Shown: in pieces, positions 51,264-61,305 of the stretch | How the letters are laid out: each line of letters opens with the position of its first letter | Position numbering within the stretch: position 1 is the stretch's first letter | Assembly: GCA_965206975.1 (NCBI GenBank) | Contig: OZ242253.1 | Coordinates: forward strand, 1,674,001 to 1,738,000 | Length of the DNA stretch: 64,000 bases | Reading direction: 5' to 3' | Origin: JAAXGI01 sp965206975 | GTDB taxonomy: Bacteria; Gemmatimonadota; Gemmatimonadetes; Longimicrobiales; Gaopeijiaceae | Translations under genes and position numbers: made by a program | The notes under the pieces: generated by a model | Database searches by the model: none | The model's input: only the letters and a program-made list of their open reading frames with translations | What the model was told of the DNA's origin: nothing

Positions 51264-52196
51264 CTAGAAGTGGTACTTCACGCCAATGCTGATTCCCGTG
51301 AAGGAGAAGTCATCGGTCGACATCGTGCCGTCCACGGGTTCGCTGCCATCGCGCCGCAGGTTCGGCACATGGCTGCGTAGCGGATCCCAGACGATCGTCC
51401 CCGTGAATTCACCCGATGTCATCCAGCGGGCCCTGACGTCCATGGACACGGCGTCCACCAGCGGATAATCGAATCCGGCGAGAAGCTGGTAGCTGATCTG
51501 CGTATCCGTCATGGTGGTCCGCCCCGAGCTCGAGGTGCCGGCCAGGTTGCGCGCGATCTGCTCGAAGTTGGGCTGGTCCCGGCCTGTGGCTATCGCCCCG
51601 GGATCCGTGTTTCTGGACCATACGCTCGCATAGTCCGCACTCGTCGTCCCGATCCCGATTCCCAGCCCCAAGAACGGCGTAGCGCCCTCGACGACGTCGG
51701 GCAGGTCCAGGTACACGTTGCCCATCAGGCTCTTCGATGAGACGAGACCCAACCATTCCTGCGCCAAGAAGAGCTCGTCGCTCAGCTTGTCGGCGTTGAC
51801 CCCCTGGGCGGCGAGCACCCCGGAGTGCTCAGAGTAGCCGGAGGTTCTCATCAAGTACTCTACCTCCACCCGCGCCATGCGATGCAGGCGGTATCCCACC
51901 ACGGCGCCCGCCAGAACTCCGATGGTTCCATCAAAGGGCACATTCCAGCTGTCTCCCACGCCACGCGCCCGGTCGGTGCAGCCTGGCACCGAGGCATACA
52001 GCGGGTTGATGAACTCATCGCAGACGCTGGCGCGGTCATTACTGTCGCCCACCATGGTCACGGCGGGCGAGAGGAGTGCTCCCAGCTCTCCGCCCACGTA
52101 GAATGGTTGCTCATCCTGAGCCAGGCCGGGTGCGGCCATGGAGAGGAGTACGGTCCAGCTCAAGATCAGAGAATGCGAGGAGCGGGTTCGTATCAT
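51264..52196 (-). CDS. Outer-membrane beta-barrel protein ending in Phe
   Basis: A 310-residue exported protein: M-I-R-T-R-S-S-H-S-L start at ATG 52196 (GGGAG nine bases upstream), hydrophobic segment, cleavage after G-L-A-Q. The body has barrel-type strands (F-Y-V-G-G-E-L-G-A-L-L, T-P-F-L-G-L-G-I-G-I-G) and ends G-V-K-Y-H-F, the aromatic C-terminus recognised by the BAM complex. S-V-C-D-E and P-G-C-T-D probably form a disulphide-stapled loop. Substrate unknown; resembles OmpA-like or Omp_b-brl porins. Confidence 0.82.
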   Translation of the reverse strand: MIRTRSSHSLILSWTVLLSMAAPGLAQDEQPFYVGGELGALLSPAVTMVGDSNDRASVCDEFINPLYASVPGCTDRARGVGDSWNVPFDGTIGVLAGAVVGYRLHRMARVEVEYLMRTSGYSEHSGVLAAQGVNADKLSDELFLAQEWLGLVSSKSLMGNVYLDLPDVVEGATPFLGLGIGIGTTSADYASVWSRNTDPGAIATGRDQPNFEQIARNLAGTSSSGRTTMTDTQISYQLLAGFDYPLVDAVSMDVRARWMTSGEFTGTIVWDPLRSHVPNLRRDGSEPVDGTMSTDDFSFTGISIGVKYHF

Positions 52197-52812
52197 GGTG
52201 CCAATCTCCCTGTACACGGTCGTGCTCAAGAGACGAATCGAAGTGTTCAAGCACTGCAAGATCTGGGCGACCACCCCGGGTGTGCCCGTCCGCATGATAC
52301 TAACGCGGATCGCCTGCCCTCGGTACGCCCCTCTTGGTTCCCCTCCAAGGGGCACGGAGGTGACTCTTCTGTGCGTTCTCCCGCGGGCCGAAAGAAGCGA
52401 ATGCGGCGTGACGTCCGGTCCGAGACGCTGCGCCATCCAGTTCGCGGCCAAGAAGCTTGTGCAGGTCTCGGTCCGCTCCGCGGGTGCATCGACTCAGGCG
52501 GCCTTGCGACCGCTCTGAATCAGCAGTAGTACCCTACGATTGTGTTCGACGCTCCTCGGGCGAGGCTTCGGCCACTGGTCCCCCTTGTTTTGAACCAGAG
52601 CTGTGCGGACCCCGCGAACGGTCCGCGAAGGAGAACTCCCGTAGTGGAGCGGCGGCATGTCCGGTCTATCGAGCGGGGTCCCCGTTCCACGCGGTCAGCC
52701 CGAAACGCGCATCGCTGGACCGGGGTGTGACCCTCACCCGCGTCGCTGTCCACCTCACGCAGCCGGTGCCGCCCGCGCCGCTCCGGTTTCCCTCGAGTCA
52801 GGCCGGGGGCTC
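52197..52812. other. 616-bp gap between divergent outer-membrane genes
   Basis: Divergent region between the beta-barrel gene and the TonB-dependent receptor. It contains a GCGGACC-(8)-GGTCCGC inverted repeat at 52605-52626, and no gene with recognisable character. No sigma-70-like pair was convincing. Confidence 0.35.
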
Positions 52813-55539
52813 ATGAGGGCCCCGTACGGGACGGCGGTCGCCCTCGTCCTCCTCGGCCTATGGCCTATGCCTGACCGTTCCGGCGCGGCCGGCCGTGGCT
52901 CAGGAGGGCGGGATTTCGGGCATGGTCGTCGACGCCGCGGGGGGCGTGCTTCCCGGCGCGACCGCCACGCTGAGCGGCGGGCCCGACGTGCTGCAGGAGG
53001 TGCAGGCGGATGCGCGCGGGCGGTTTGCCTTCACGGACCTCGCGCCGGGTGCCTACACGGTGACAGTCTCTCTCGGCGGCTTCGGTGCGGCGACGGTGGA
53101 CGGGATTGCGATCGCCGCCGAGCCCGTCGAGCTCCCGGCCATCACGCTTCGGCCCCTGGTCTTCGCCGAGGCAGTCGTGGTGACGGCGACCCGCGTGGAG
53201 GAGCCGCTACGAGGGGTGCCGATGAGCATCTCGGCTGTGACCGGTGCCGAGATCGAGCGGCGGGCAATCCAGGACCTTACTGAGCTGTCGCGTTCGACGC
53301 CCGGCCTGACGGTGGTGGACCAGGGTGCGCGCGGTAGCAACGTCGTCATCGCCCGCGGCCTGCACACGGATGCGCTGACCGGCTCCGAGCAGGCCGGCAA
53401 CAACTACAACAACGGCGTCGCCACGTACCTTGGCGACATCCCGCTCGCGGTCGACCTCCGGCTCCGGGACATTGAGCGGGTCGAGGTGCTCCTCGGACCC
53501 CAGGGTACGCTGTACGGCGCCGGGACGTTGGCGGGGGCCGTGCGTTACCTGCCGCGCCAGCCGGACACGGAGCGGCGGACGCTTGACGTCCGGGGCGACC
53601 TCTTCGACCTCGCGAACAGTGGCGCTCCGGGCTCGGACGTCGGCCTCACCTTCAACCTGCCGCTGGCCTCCAGCCGCCTGGCGCTGCGCGGCTCCGTCGA
53701 CCGCTACGCAGACCCCGGGTTCATCGACTACGATTACCTGCTCCGCACGCCCGGCGTCTCCGAGCCGGAGCCCAACCTTGCCGATCCCGAGGCGCTGGCC
53801 ACGAATCTGCGCCGGGAGCGGGACGCCAACACGGAGGAGACGGCTTCCGCGCGGCTCTCTTTGCTGTGGAAGGCGACCCCGGAGCTTTCGGCCTTGTTCG
53901 CCTACCACCTGCAGGATCAACAGGTCGGTGCGCGGCAGATCAATCACGCCCGGTCGTTCGACACCGGCCGCTATATCGCCGCGCATCGCTATCTCGAGCC
54001 GAACGATCGCACGAACCGGTTGTGGAGTCTCGAGGTGTCCTGGGCGCCGGGCGGCGCGGAGCTGGTCACGGCGGTCGGCTTCTCGCGCTTCACTGCGGAG
54101 GGACAGCGCGACCAGACGGACCTGCTGATCCAGGAGTTCGGCATTGCGGGGCTCCTGCCGGGCGAGTTCCCTGCGTTGACACGAGCGCGGGCAATTGACC
54201 CGGACGTCTCTGTCGCCGGCGTGGTGTCTCAGTTCCGGGCCTTCTCGGCGTATACGCGCGAGGACTCGCGGGAGGAGCGGTTCAACTGGAGGAGACGCGC
54301 GTGGCCTCGGCTGGCGACGGGCCGTGGCGCTGGGTTGGTGGCGTCTTCTTCAACCGCTACAACAGCCGGGGGACGAGCTTCGAGCTTACGCCCGGGCTGA
54401 CCGAATTCTCCGGCGTCGCGCCTGTCCTCGGCGGGAGCGCGACGTCCGAGCCGGTCGAGTACTACAGTCTGGGGACGGGGACGGTGGAGGAGCGGGCGGT
54501 CTTCGGGGAAGTCTCGCGCGAGCTGGGCGGCCGCTGGCGTCTGACGGTCGGCAGTCGCTGGTTCGGCTACCGCATCGAGACCGGGAGTCTCACCGAATTC
54601 CCCTACACGCCCCTCTACAACTCGCCCTTCACCGACTTTGAGTCCGATGACCGTGGCGTACTCTTCAAGGCGAGCGTCAGCTACCGCTTCGACGACCAGA
54701 CGGACGCCTACTTCACGCGCTCGGAGGGGTACCGCATCGGGGGCGGCAATAACTTCCGCGTCTGCACTGACGACGAGGTTGCCCTGCTCACCGACGAGGA
54801 CCCCGGCAACGACCCCCCGCAGTCCGGATGCATCTACGAGGATCAGGCGCTCATCCGACCCGACGTCACGACGAACTACGAGATCGGGGTGCGCCGCTCG
54901 TGGCGCACGGGACGGTTCAGTGCGAGCGGCACGCTGTTCCAGGTCGACTGGAAGGACATTCAGGTGGCTGGGCTCACGCCGTTCAGTGCACAGCCGATCA
55001 CGCTGAACGGCGCGGGAGCCATGAGCCGTGGCGTCGAGCTGGCGGGGTCCGCCGGCCTCACGGGTGCGGTGCGCCTCCGCGGATCGTGGGCCTACACGAT
55101 CGCCGAGCTGAGCCAGGATTCGCCCGGCCTCCTCGAAGGGGGTGCCGACGCCTTTGAGGGGGACCGCCTCTCGGGTGCCCCGCGGCAGCAGGGCAGCTCC
55201 CTCCTCTCGTATGCACGGCTCCTCGGCGGCGGCGCGGTGCTCGATCTCCTGTACGGCTATACCTACATCGGCGACGTGCTGACGCGGGTCGGGCTGCGCG
55301 CCGGGGGGGAGACGCTCCCGGCCTACGAACTGCACAACGTGTCGGCGTCGATCTCAAGGGACGATTGGACGCTGACGCTCTACGCCGAGAACCTGCTGGA
55401 CGAATACGCCGTCACCGGCGTCCGCCAGACGCCCGGCCAGATCGGGCGTACAGAGGATGGGTTCCGGTCGCGCCGCTACTTCGCGAATGTGCTCGTCCCT
55501 CGGCGGGCCGGGGTCCGCATCCGCTACGCCTTCGACTAG
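52813..55539 (+). pseudogene. TonB-dependent receptor with two frame breaks
   Basis: Outer-membrane TonB-dependent receptor of about 900 residues when repaired. The start (ATG 52813) gives a signal peptide hydrophobic core; sense then shifts near 52870-52880 into the frame A-R-P-A-V-A-Q-E-G-G. Next are a carboxypeptidase-regulatory-like domain (G-V-L-P-G-A-T-A-T-L) and a plug (V-V-V-T-A-T-R, then V-E-V-L-L-G-P-Q-G-T-L-Y-G). At about 54287 (N-W then E-E-T-R-V-A-S-A-G-D-G-P-W) the frame changes again and the barrel runs on to R-I-R-Y-A-F-D at 55539. If the breaks are real, only an unexported or truncated product would be made. Confidence 0.82.
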
Positions 55540-56351
55540 GCCGGCGGAATCCCGGTCGTGCGGCGCAGAAGCCGGCGGCGCGCGAGGGATCGCGGCCGTT
55601 CGTCGGACCCGCACGGCACTTTGTAACCACGCCCGCCGGCGCCGTCATGGCCCAGGCAGGGTGCCGCCGGCAGGTACGCGCACCGGAGAGATGCGGCGCG
55701 CGAGGTACCGCTGGCGAAGGGTTGGGTAACCGAGCTCAGCCGACTCTCGTATTCTGCGCGACAAACCCACCGTCGAAATCGTCCCGACGTGAGCGTGAGC
55801 CCGAGCCTCGCCGTCTCCACGACCTTCTCGATCTCCAGCCGCTCGATTCTCCGGCCGGTGTCGAGGATCCGGGCCCGCTGCTCCACCGGTCGTTCACCGA
55901 ATTGACCGGAATCGGGGTGTGGCGTAGCGAGGCCGATCAGCCTGGCCGAGGACCATCGTCGCGAAGAGTCCCGTTGCACCGCGGAGTTGGGCTGCCTCGC
56001 GTCCACGGAACGTCTTGAGGCGAGGAGACCGGCCTTCCCGATCTGGAACGCCACTCGGCTGGGGAGATCGTTTCGGACAGGAGGTCGAGTCAGCCGATGA
56101 GGTCCCCGAGTGCCCAGGATCCAGCGTGCGTGGCCCATGGGCGGACGGGGTCGGGGCTCACGTCCGGGTGGGCATTGGCGCCGAGACGGGTGGTCCGGCA
56201 GTCGTCTGCGCGTTTTCATTCGGCGGTGCGCAGACTCGGTGGACCGGATGGGGCGTTGCAGTCCGGTGACCTCGGAGGTCATCTTGTCCGGGGGGGTCCC
56301 TTTGGAGGGGCCTTCTTTCTTTGTTGGGGCTACCACCGTTTGAGATGCCGC
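55540..56351. other. 812-bp gap, no supported gene
   Basis: No gene is supportable. A long minus-strand frame (roughly 55540-56490) overlaps argJ and mostly looks like the shadow of another strand; its middle (near 55780-56010) has more protein-like composition but no motif. It may hold decayed DNA. The argJ frame is open from 56097 with no family similarity before 56352. Confidence 0.35.
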
Positions 56352-57518
56352 ATGCGACTCCACGACCCTCCGATACTCCCTGAAGGCTTCCGCTGCGCAT
56401 CGCGATGCTGCGGGATGAAGTTGGGGGAGCCGGACCTCTCGATCTTCGCTTCGGAGACTCCCGGAGCGGCCGCGGCGCTCTTCACGCGAAGCCACTTCCC
56501 CGGGGCGCCCGTGGTCGTGGGGCGGGAGCGCATCAGGGGTGGACGTCTCCAGGCGATCGTCGCAAACTCCAAGATCAGCAACGTGGCCACTGGCGAAGAG
56601 GGGCTCGAGGATGCGAGGCGGATGGCCCGGATCGCGGCCACTGAATTGAGGATACCCGAAGAGCTGGTCCTGATGAGCTCAACGGGGTTGATCGGCCAGA
56701 GGCTCCCGATGGAGAAGATCGAATGGGGTCTGCGCGGAATGGCCGCCGAGCTCTCCGACGATCCATGGCCGGGCGCACGGGGAATCATGACCACCGACAC
56801 CGAGCCGAAGGTTCTGTCGGTGCAGGCGGATTCGGCGGTCATCACGGCGGTCGGGAAGGGATCCGGGATGATCGCGCCGAACATGGCGACGATGCTGGTC
56901 TTCCTCTTCACCGACGGTGAGTTGGATGCTCCGACCCTCGAGACGCTCCTCTCTGCGGCTGCCGACCAGAGCTTCCACTGCCTATCGGTCGATTCCGACA
57001 CGAGCACCTCGGACACGGTGGTGCTCCTCGCGAATGGGAGGTCGGGACCGGTGGATCCGGAGAGATTTGGCGTGGCCCTGAATCACTTGTGTCTCCGCAT
57101 GGCCGAGTGGCTCGCCCGCGACGGGGAGGGCGCTACGAAACTCCTGCGTGTGCGGGTGGAGGGTGCGTTCTCGGATGCGGAGGGTCGTGAGGTGGCTCGA
57201 TCCGTGGTCGACTCCCCTCTGGTCAAGACCATGGCCTTCGGTGCCGATCCGAACGTCGGTCGAATCCTCATGGCCGTAGGAAAGTGCGCGGGCTGCCGAG
57301 TCGAGCCCCGAAGGATGTCGGTTCGCCTTCAGGGCGTGCGTGTCGTGAAGGACGGCCTGATCGTACCCTTCGAGGACGCTCGGGTGAGGGAGCTGTTGAG
57401 CCGGGATCCTGTCCAGATCACGATAGACCTTGGGGTTGGCGAAGGCCGTGGACTCGGAGTCGGGTGTGACCTGACGGAGGGGTACGTCGCGGAGAACGCG
57501 GCTTATTCTTCATCTTGA
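56352..57518 (+). CDS. argJ: Glutamate N-acetyltransferase / ornithine acetyltransferase
   Basis: Self-cleaving ArgJ enzyme of 388 residues that recycles the acetyl group from N-acetylornithine to glutamate. The autocatalytic Thr is Thr180 in G-M-I-A-P-N-M-A-T-M-L, giving alpha and beta chains. Other marks: S-S-T-G-L-I-G-Q near residue 110 and N-V-G-R-I-L-M-A-V-G-K. I start at ATG 56352 (M-R-L-H-D-P-P-I-L-P). Works in the same pathway as argG, but no ARG box is visible just upstream. Confidence 0.94.
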   Translation: MRLHDPPILPEGFRCASRCCGMKLGEPDLSIFASETPGAAAALFTRSHFPGAPVVVGRERIRGGRLQAIVANSKISNVATGEEGLEDARRMARIAATELRIPEELVLMSSTGLIGQRLPMEKIEWGLRGMAAELSDDPWPGARGIMTTDTEPKVLSVQADSAVITAVGKGSGMIAPNMATMLVFLFTDGELDAPTLETLLSAAADQSFHCLSVDSDTSTSDTVVLLANGRSGPVDPERFGVALNHLCLRMAEWLARDGEGATKLLRVRVEGAFSDAEGREVARSVVDSPLVKTMAFGADPNVGRILMAVGKCAGCRVEPRRMSVRLQGVRVVKDGLIVPFEDARVRELLSRDPVQITIDLGVGEGRGLGVGCDLTEGYVAENAAYSSS

Positions 57519-57642
57519 GTTCCGGGAGCGACAATCCACGGGCTACCACTCGCAGTCGCCCCGACCTAGTTTCCGGCTTCACGTCACAGCAAGCAGGCCG
57601 GTCTGGAAGGACGGATCACGTACCGATCAGGGTAGGACGACT

Positions 57643-58221
57643 ATGACAAGGAAGATTCTCGCGATCGGAGTTGCCATCGGGCTGACGGCTTGCGGCGGGG
57701 GAGATGCTCCGGAGAGTGAGCCCGCCGCCGCGCCTCAGGCCGAGCCCGAGGCTCCTCCTCCCGCTGCGGTCTTCGGGATGCCCGACTGGATGCAGGTCGA
57801 CAATGGGGCAGGGACCGTCGTCATCGATGTGGTAGCGGGGCTGACTGAGGGTAACAATCGCTGGAATCTCAACGGATTCTATTCGGGGAGCGGCGGGATC
57901 ACCGTCCCGGCCGGCTACACCGTCACGATCAATTTCGAAAACCGGGACGGCGCGATGGCCCATTCGGTCGGCGTCGGCCAGAACTCCGACAGCTATCCGA
58001 ACGTCTTCAGCGACGTCGTTCCGGTATTTCCCGGGGGCGTGACGGCGGATCCCACCTCGATGATGGATGCGACGATGCCCGGCGAGAGCGAGCAGATCAC
58101 CTTCGTCGCCGAGGTGCCCGGGGAGTATGCGCTCATCTGCTACGTAACCGGCCACGCGGCGCTCGGGATGTGGATCGACTTCAACGTCTCGGCCGACGGC
58201 GAGGCCGGGGCGCTGATGTAG
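57643..58221 (+). CDS. Sulfocyanin-like blue-copper lipoprotein
   Basis: Exported cupredoxin of 192 residues: lipobox ending at Cys17 (G-L-T-A-C), a Pro/Ala/Glu-rich tether to about residue 42, then one cupredoxin domain. Candidate copper ligands are His107 (M-A-H-S-V), Cys166 (I-C-Y-V-T-G-H), His171 and Met176 (L-G-M-W). The spacing C-x4-H-x4-M is that of type 1 copper, closest in style to sulfocyanin. It would shuttle electrons at the outer face of the membrane; a partner oxidase is not in the window. Confidence 0.88.
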   Translation: MTRKILAIGVAIGLTACGGGDAPESEPAAAPQAEPEAPPPAAVFGMPDWMQVDNGAGTVVIDVVAGLTEGNNRWNLNGFYSGSGGITVPAGYTVTINFENRDGAMAHSVGVGQNSDSYPNVFSDVVPVFPGGVTADPTSMMDATMPGESEQITFVAEVPGEYALICYVTGHAALGMWIDFNVSADGEAGALM

Positions 58222-58341
58222 GGGCGAAGCGACGAGCCCGCGACCTCCGGTGCTTCCCGGAAGCAGCTCTCCCCACCGTGGGGTGGAACGCCGCTTTCCC
58301 CTGATTCTGCGGATGCGCGAGCCCCCAGGGCCCGGTTAGGA

Positions 58342-60258
58342 ATGGGACGCCAGATCGAGTACCCGGATCTCAGGCCCGAGGCCATCCGGCCCTTCACCTC
58401 CTCGGTCCTGAACGACCTGCGGGCCCTCGAGCAGATGCTCAGGGAGGGTTGGATCGAGGAGGGCGTCCGCCGGATCGGTGCAGAGCAGGAGATGTTTCTC
58501 GTCGGAGAGGAGTGGAGGCCCGCCTCGCTCGCGACCCGCGTCCTCGAACGGCTGGGGGGGGCACCGTTCACGACGGAGCTCGCGCTCTTCAACCTCGAGG
58601 CGAATCTCGACCCGATCCCGCTGAGAGACCACTGCTTCCGGGATCTCCATGCCGCACTCGACCGGGCGATCGCCGAGGTCTCGGAGGCCGCCGGCGAGGA
58701 GGGCGCGAAGGTCCTCCTCGCCGGGCACCTCCCGACCCTGGTCAAGTCCGACCTGACGCTCGACCAGATCACGCCCGTCCCCCGCTACTTTACGCTGAAC
58801 GAGGCGCTCACCCGGATGCGAGGGGGGCAGTACCACCTACACTTGGAGGGGGCGGACGAGCTGATGCTCGAGCACGACTCGGTGATGCTCGAGGCGTGCA
58901 ACGCGAGCTTTCAGGTGCACCTCCAGGTCGGCGTCGAGGAGTTCGCCCGCCTCTACAACACCGCGCAGCTCATGGTGGCCCCCGTCCTCGCTGCCGCCGT
59001 GAACTCGCCGCTCCTCTTCGGTCGGAGCCTCTGGGCCGAGACCCGGATCGCCCTCTTCCAGCAGTCGCTCGATACGCGCTCCGGCACGCCGCACCTCCGA
59101 GATGTCAGCACCCGGGTCCGCTTCGGGAACCGCTGGGTCGAGGAGTCGATCACGGAGCTCTTCGAGGAAGACCTCTCGCAGTTCAAGGTGCTCATGGCGG
59201 GACCCGTAAAGGAGGATCCGTTCGAGCTCCTGCGTGCCGGCTCCGTCCCATCCCTCGATGCGCTGCAGCTCTACAACTCGACGATCTACCGGTGGAACCG
59301 GCCGTGCTACGGGATCAGCGGGGGACGGCCCCACCTCAGGATCGAGTGCAGGGTCCTCCCCGCCGGACCCAGCACCCTCGACGAGGTCGCGAACGCGGCC
59401 TTCTGGATCGGGCTCGTCCTCGGCGCGTCCGAGGCCTTCGGGGACCCGGCGGAGAGGATGGATTTCCGGGACGCAAAGTCGAACTTCCTCTCCGTCGCGC
59501 GAAGCGGGCTGGGCTCGGGCGTCCGCTGGCTGGGGGGAGGGATGGCGGACGTCCGGAGCCTCATCCTCATTACGCTGATCCCGCTCGCGCGCGTCGGGCT
59601 TGTCGAGGCCGGTGTCGATCCGAGCGATGCGGACCGGTTCCTTGAGGTGATCGAGCGGCGCGTCTCGACCGGGCAGACGGGGAGTGAGTGGGTTCACCGC
59701 TCCCTCGCCGCGATGAGGGGAAGGGGAACGAGGTCCGGTCGTCTCGCAGCGATTACGGCGGCAACCTTCCGCCGGCAGCAGGAGGGAATTCCCGTGGACG
59801 AGTGGCAGCCTGCAGAGGTGAAGGAGGGGGGAGGAGCGACGCAGAGCTACCTCCGGGTGGGCCAGTACATGCACACCCAGCTCTTGACGGTCAACGAGGA
59901 CGAGTCGGTGGATCTCGTCGCATTCGTGATGGACCGAGAGAAGATCCGCAACGTCCCCGTCGAGGACAGCGAGCACCGTCTCGTCGGGGTCGTCTCCTAC
60001 CGCTCGATCCTGAGGTACGTGGGCGGGCGAAGCGAGCTCCCGGCAGGAGGGGCGACGCCCGTCAAGGAAATCATGGCGCGCGATCCCGTGACGGTCACCC
60101 CGCAGAGCTCGACCCTCGAGGCGATCCAGCTCATGCGCGACCGGGGCGTGGCATGCCTCCCCGTCCTCGACGAGGGGAAGCTCGTCGGGCTCGTGACGGA
60201 CCGCGACTTCATGCCGATCGCGTACGATCTCCTGGCGGAGCGGCTCGCATCCGAATGA
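58342..60258 (+). CDS. GCS2 carboxylate-amine ligase fused to a CBS pair
   Basis: A 638-residue fusion. Residues about 30-470 form a glutamate-cysteine-ligase (GCS2)-like amidoligase: I-G-A-E-Q-E-M-F-L near residue 46, F-N-L-E-A-N-L, Q-V-H-L-Q-V-G and R-I-E-C-R-V-L-P. Residues about 505-635 are two CBS motifs (M-H-T-Q-L-L-T-V, then I-M-A-R-D-P-V-T-V-T-P), which usually bind adenosine nucleotides. The CBS pair may gate ligase activity. Its TGA overlaps the ATG of an aspartoacylase-like hydrolase. The acceptor of the amide bond is unknown. Confidence 0.88.
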   Translation: MGRQIEYPDLRPEAIRPFTSSVLNDLRALEQMLREGWIEEGVRRIGAEQEMFLVGEEWRPASLATRVLERLGGAPFTTELALFNLEANLDPIPLRDHCFRDLHAALDRAIAEVSEAAGEEGAKVLLAGHLPTLVKSDLTLDQITPVPRYFTLNEALTRMRGGQYHLHLEGADELMLEHDSVMLEACNASFQVHLQVGVEEFARLYNTAQLMVAPVLAAAVNSPLLFGRSLWAETRIALFQQSLDTRSGTPHLRDVSTRVRFGNRWVEESITELFEEDLSQFKVLMAGPVKEDPFELLRAGSVPSLDALQLYNSTIYRWNRPCYGISGGRPHLRIECRVLPAGPSTLDEVANAAFWIGLVLGASEAFGDPAERMDFRDAKSNFLSVARSGLGSGVRWLGGGMADVRSLILITLIPLARVGLVEAGVDPSDADRFLEVIERRVSTGQTGSEWVHRSLAAMRGRGTRSGRLAAITAATFRRQQEGIPVDEWQPAEVKEGGGATQSYLRVGQYMHTQLLTVNEDESVDLVAFVMDREKIRNVPVEDSEHRLVGVVSYRSILRYVGGRSELPAGGATPVKEIMARDPVTVTPQSSTLEAIQLMRDRGVACLPVLDEGKLVGLVTDRDFMPIAYDLLAERLASE

Positions 60259-61184
60259 CGGACGTACGGGTGAGAGACGGTTGGGCCGACCGGATCGTGG
60301 GCTCCGTCACGGCTCCGGCCGGCCCGGGTCCGACGCTCATCGGGATCGGCGGGATTCACGGGAACGAGCCCGCAGGGTTGCGGGCCCTCGAAGCCGTCCT
60401 AGCGGAGCTCAGAGAGCCGGGCCGCGGCCTTGTCGGGGGCCGCTTCATCGCGCTTGCGGGGAACCGGCCCGCCCTCAGGGCCGGCGTGCGCTACGTCGAC
60501 CGGGACCTCAATCGGATCTGGGCGGAGGGCGATGAGCTCGACGACGTCGAGGGGAGGGAGCGTGGCGAGCTTCTCTCGTTCCTCGAGGGGTTTCGACGCG
60601 AGTCGCCTGCATCCACCCTCCTCGTGGATCTCCACACGACCTCGGGGAGTGCGCCCCCATTCGTGGTCGTCGGGGACGGCTGCGCGAGCCGGGAGCTAGC
60701 CCTCGCCCTCCCCGCGCCACTCGTCCTCGCCCTCTCGACGGAGATCCGGGGGACGCTTGTCGAGTACCTCGCCCGGGAGGGGTGGACAAGTGTGGGCTTC
60801 GAGTCTGGAAGTCACCATGGCGTCGAGTCCGTCGCACTCTCGACGGCGGCGCTCTGGCTTCTCCTCGGCGCCTCCGGGCTCCTCGCCCGGGGCGATCGGA
60901 GGGTCGCGGAGGCGAGGCGCCACCTGAAGGCTGCCGCCGAGGGTCTTCCCAGGGCCGTCGAGGTCTTCCATCACCACCCCGTCAGTGGGGAGACGGAGTT
61001 CCGGATGTACCCCGGATACCGCTCCTTCCAACCGGTGGAGGAGGGGGAGCTCCTCGCCACCGAGGGGAGCGACGAGGTCCGTGCGCCGGCGAGCGGGAGG
61101 CTTCTCATGCCCCTCTATCAACGAACGGGGGGCGAGGGATTCTTCCTTGCGCGCGTCGTCCCCCTGGCCTCCGGGCGGGGTTGA
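60255..61184 (+). CDS. Succinylglutamate desuccinylase / aspartoacylase family hydrolase
   Basis: Zinc carboxypeptidase-like amidohydrolase of 309 residues. Zinc ligands fit His35 and Glu38 (G-G-I-H-G-N-E-P-A-G) and His127 (D-L-H-T-T-S-G). Y-V-D-R-D-L-N-R supplies the carboxylate-binding Arg. A C-terminal beta-rich segment (A-P-A-S-G-R-L-L-M-P) is as in AstE. Start ATG 60255 overlaps the ligase stop (ATGA). It should hydrolyse an acylated amino acid; with a ligase beside it, making and breaking the same amide is plausible. Confidence 0.9.
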   Translation: MTDVRVRDGWADRIVGSVTAPAGPGPTLIGIGGIHGNEPAGLRALEAVLAELREPGRGLVGGRFIALAGNRPALRAGVRYVDRDLNRIWAEGDELDDVEGRERGELLSFLEGFRRESPASTLLVDLHTTSGSAPPFVVVGDGCASRELALALPAPLVLALSTEIRGTLVEYLAREGWTSVGFESGSHHGVESVALSTAALWLLLGASGLLARGDRRVAEARRHLKAAAEGLPRAVEVFHHHPVSGETEFRMYPGYRSFQPVEEGELLATEGSDEVRAPASGRLLMPLYQRTGGEGFFLARVVPLASGRG

Positions 61185-61305
61185 CCCGGTCACGCGTACG
61201 GTCATCGGGTCGGCTCATCTAGCCAGGCCCCGATCCCGCTCCGGTCCCTCGCACCGTATATTCCACCCCTAGCGCCCGACCCCGGAAACCGTCCGCCGCC
61301 CCGCC

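Noticed and set aside
55540..56495. Long minus-strand ORF over the argJ upstream region
   Set aside because: No motif, overlaps argJ and has shadow-like composition.
11500..60258. ybdK and the GCS2-CBS gene as a recent duplication
   Set aside because: They share only family motifs; sequence, length and domain layout differ strongly.
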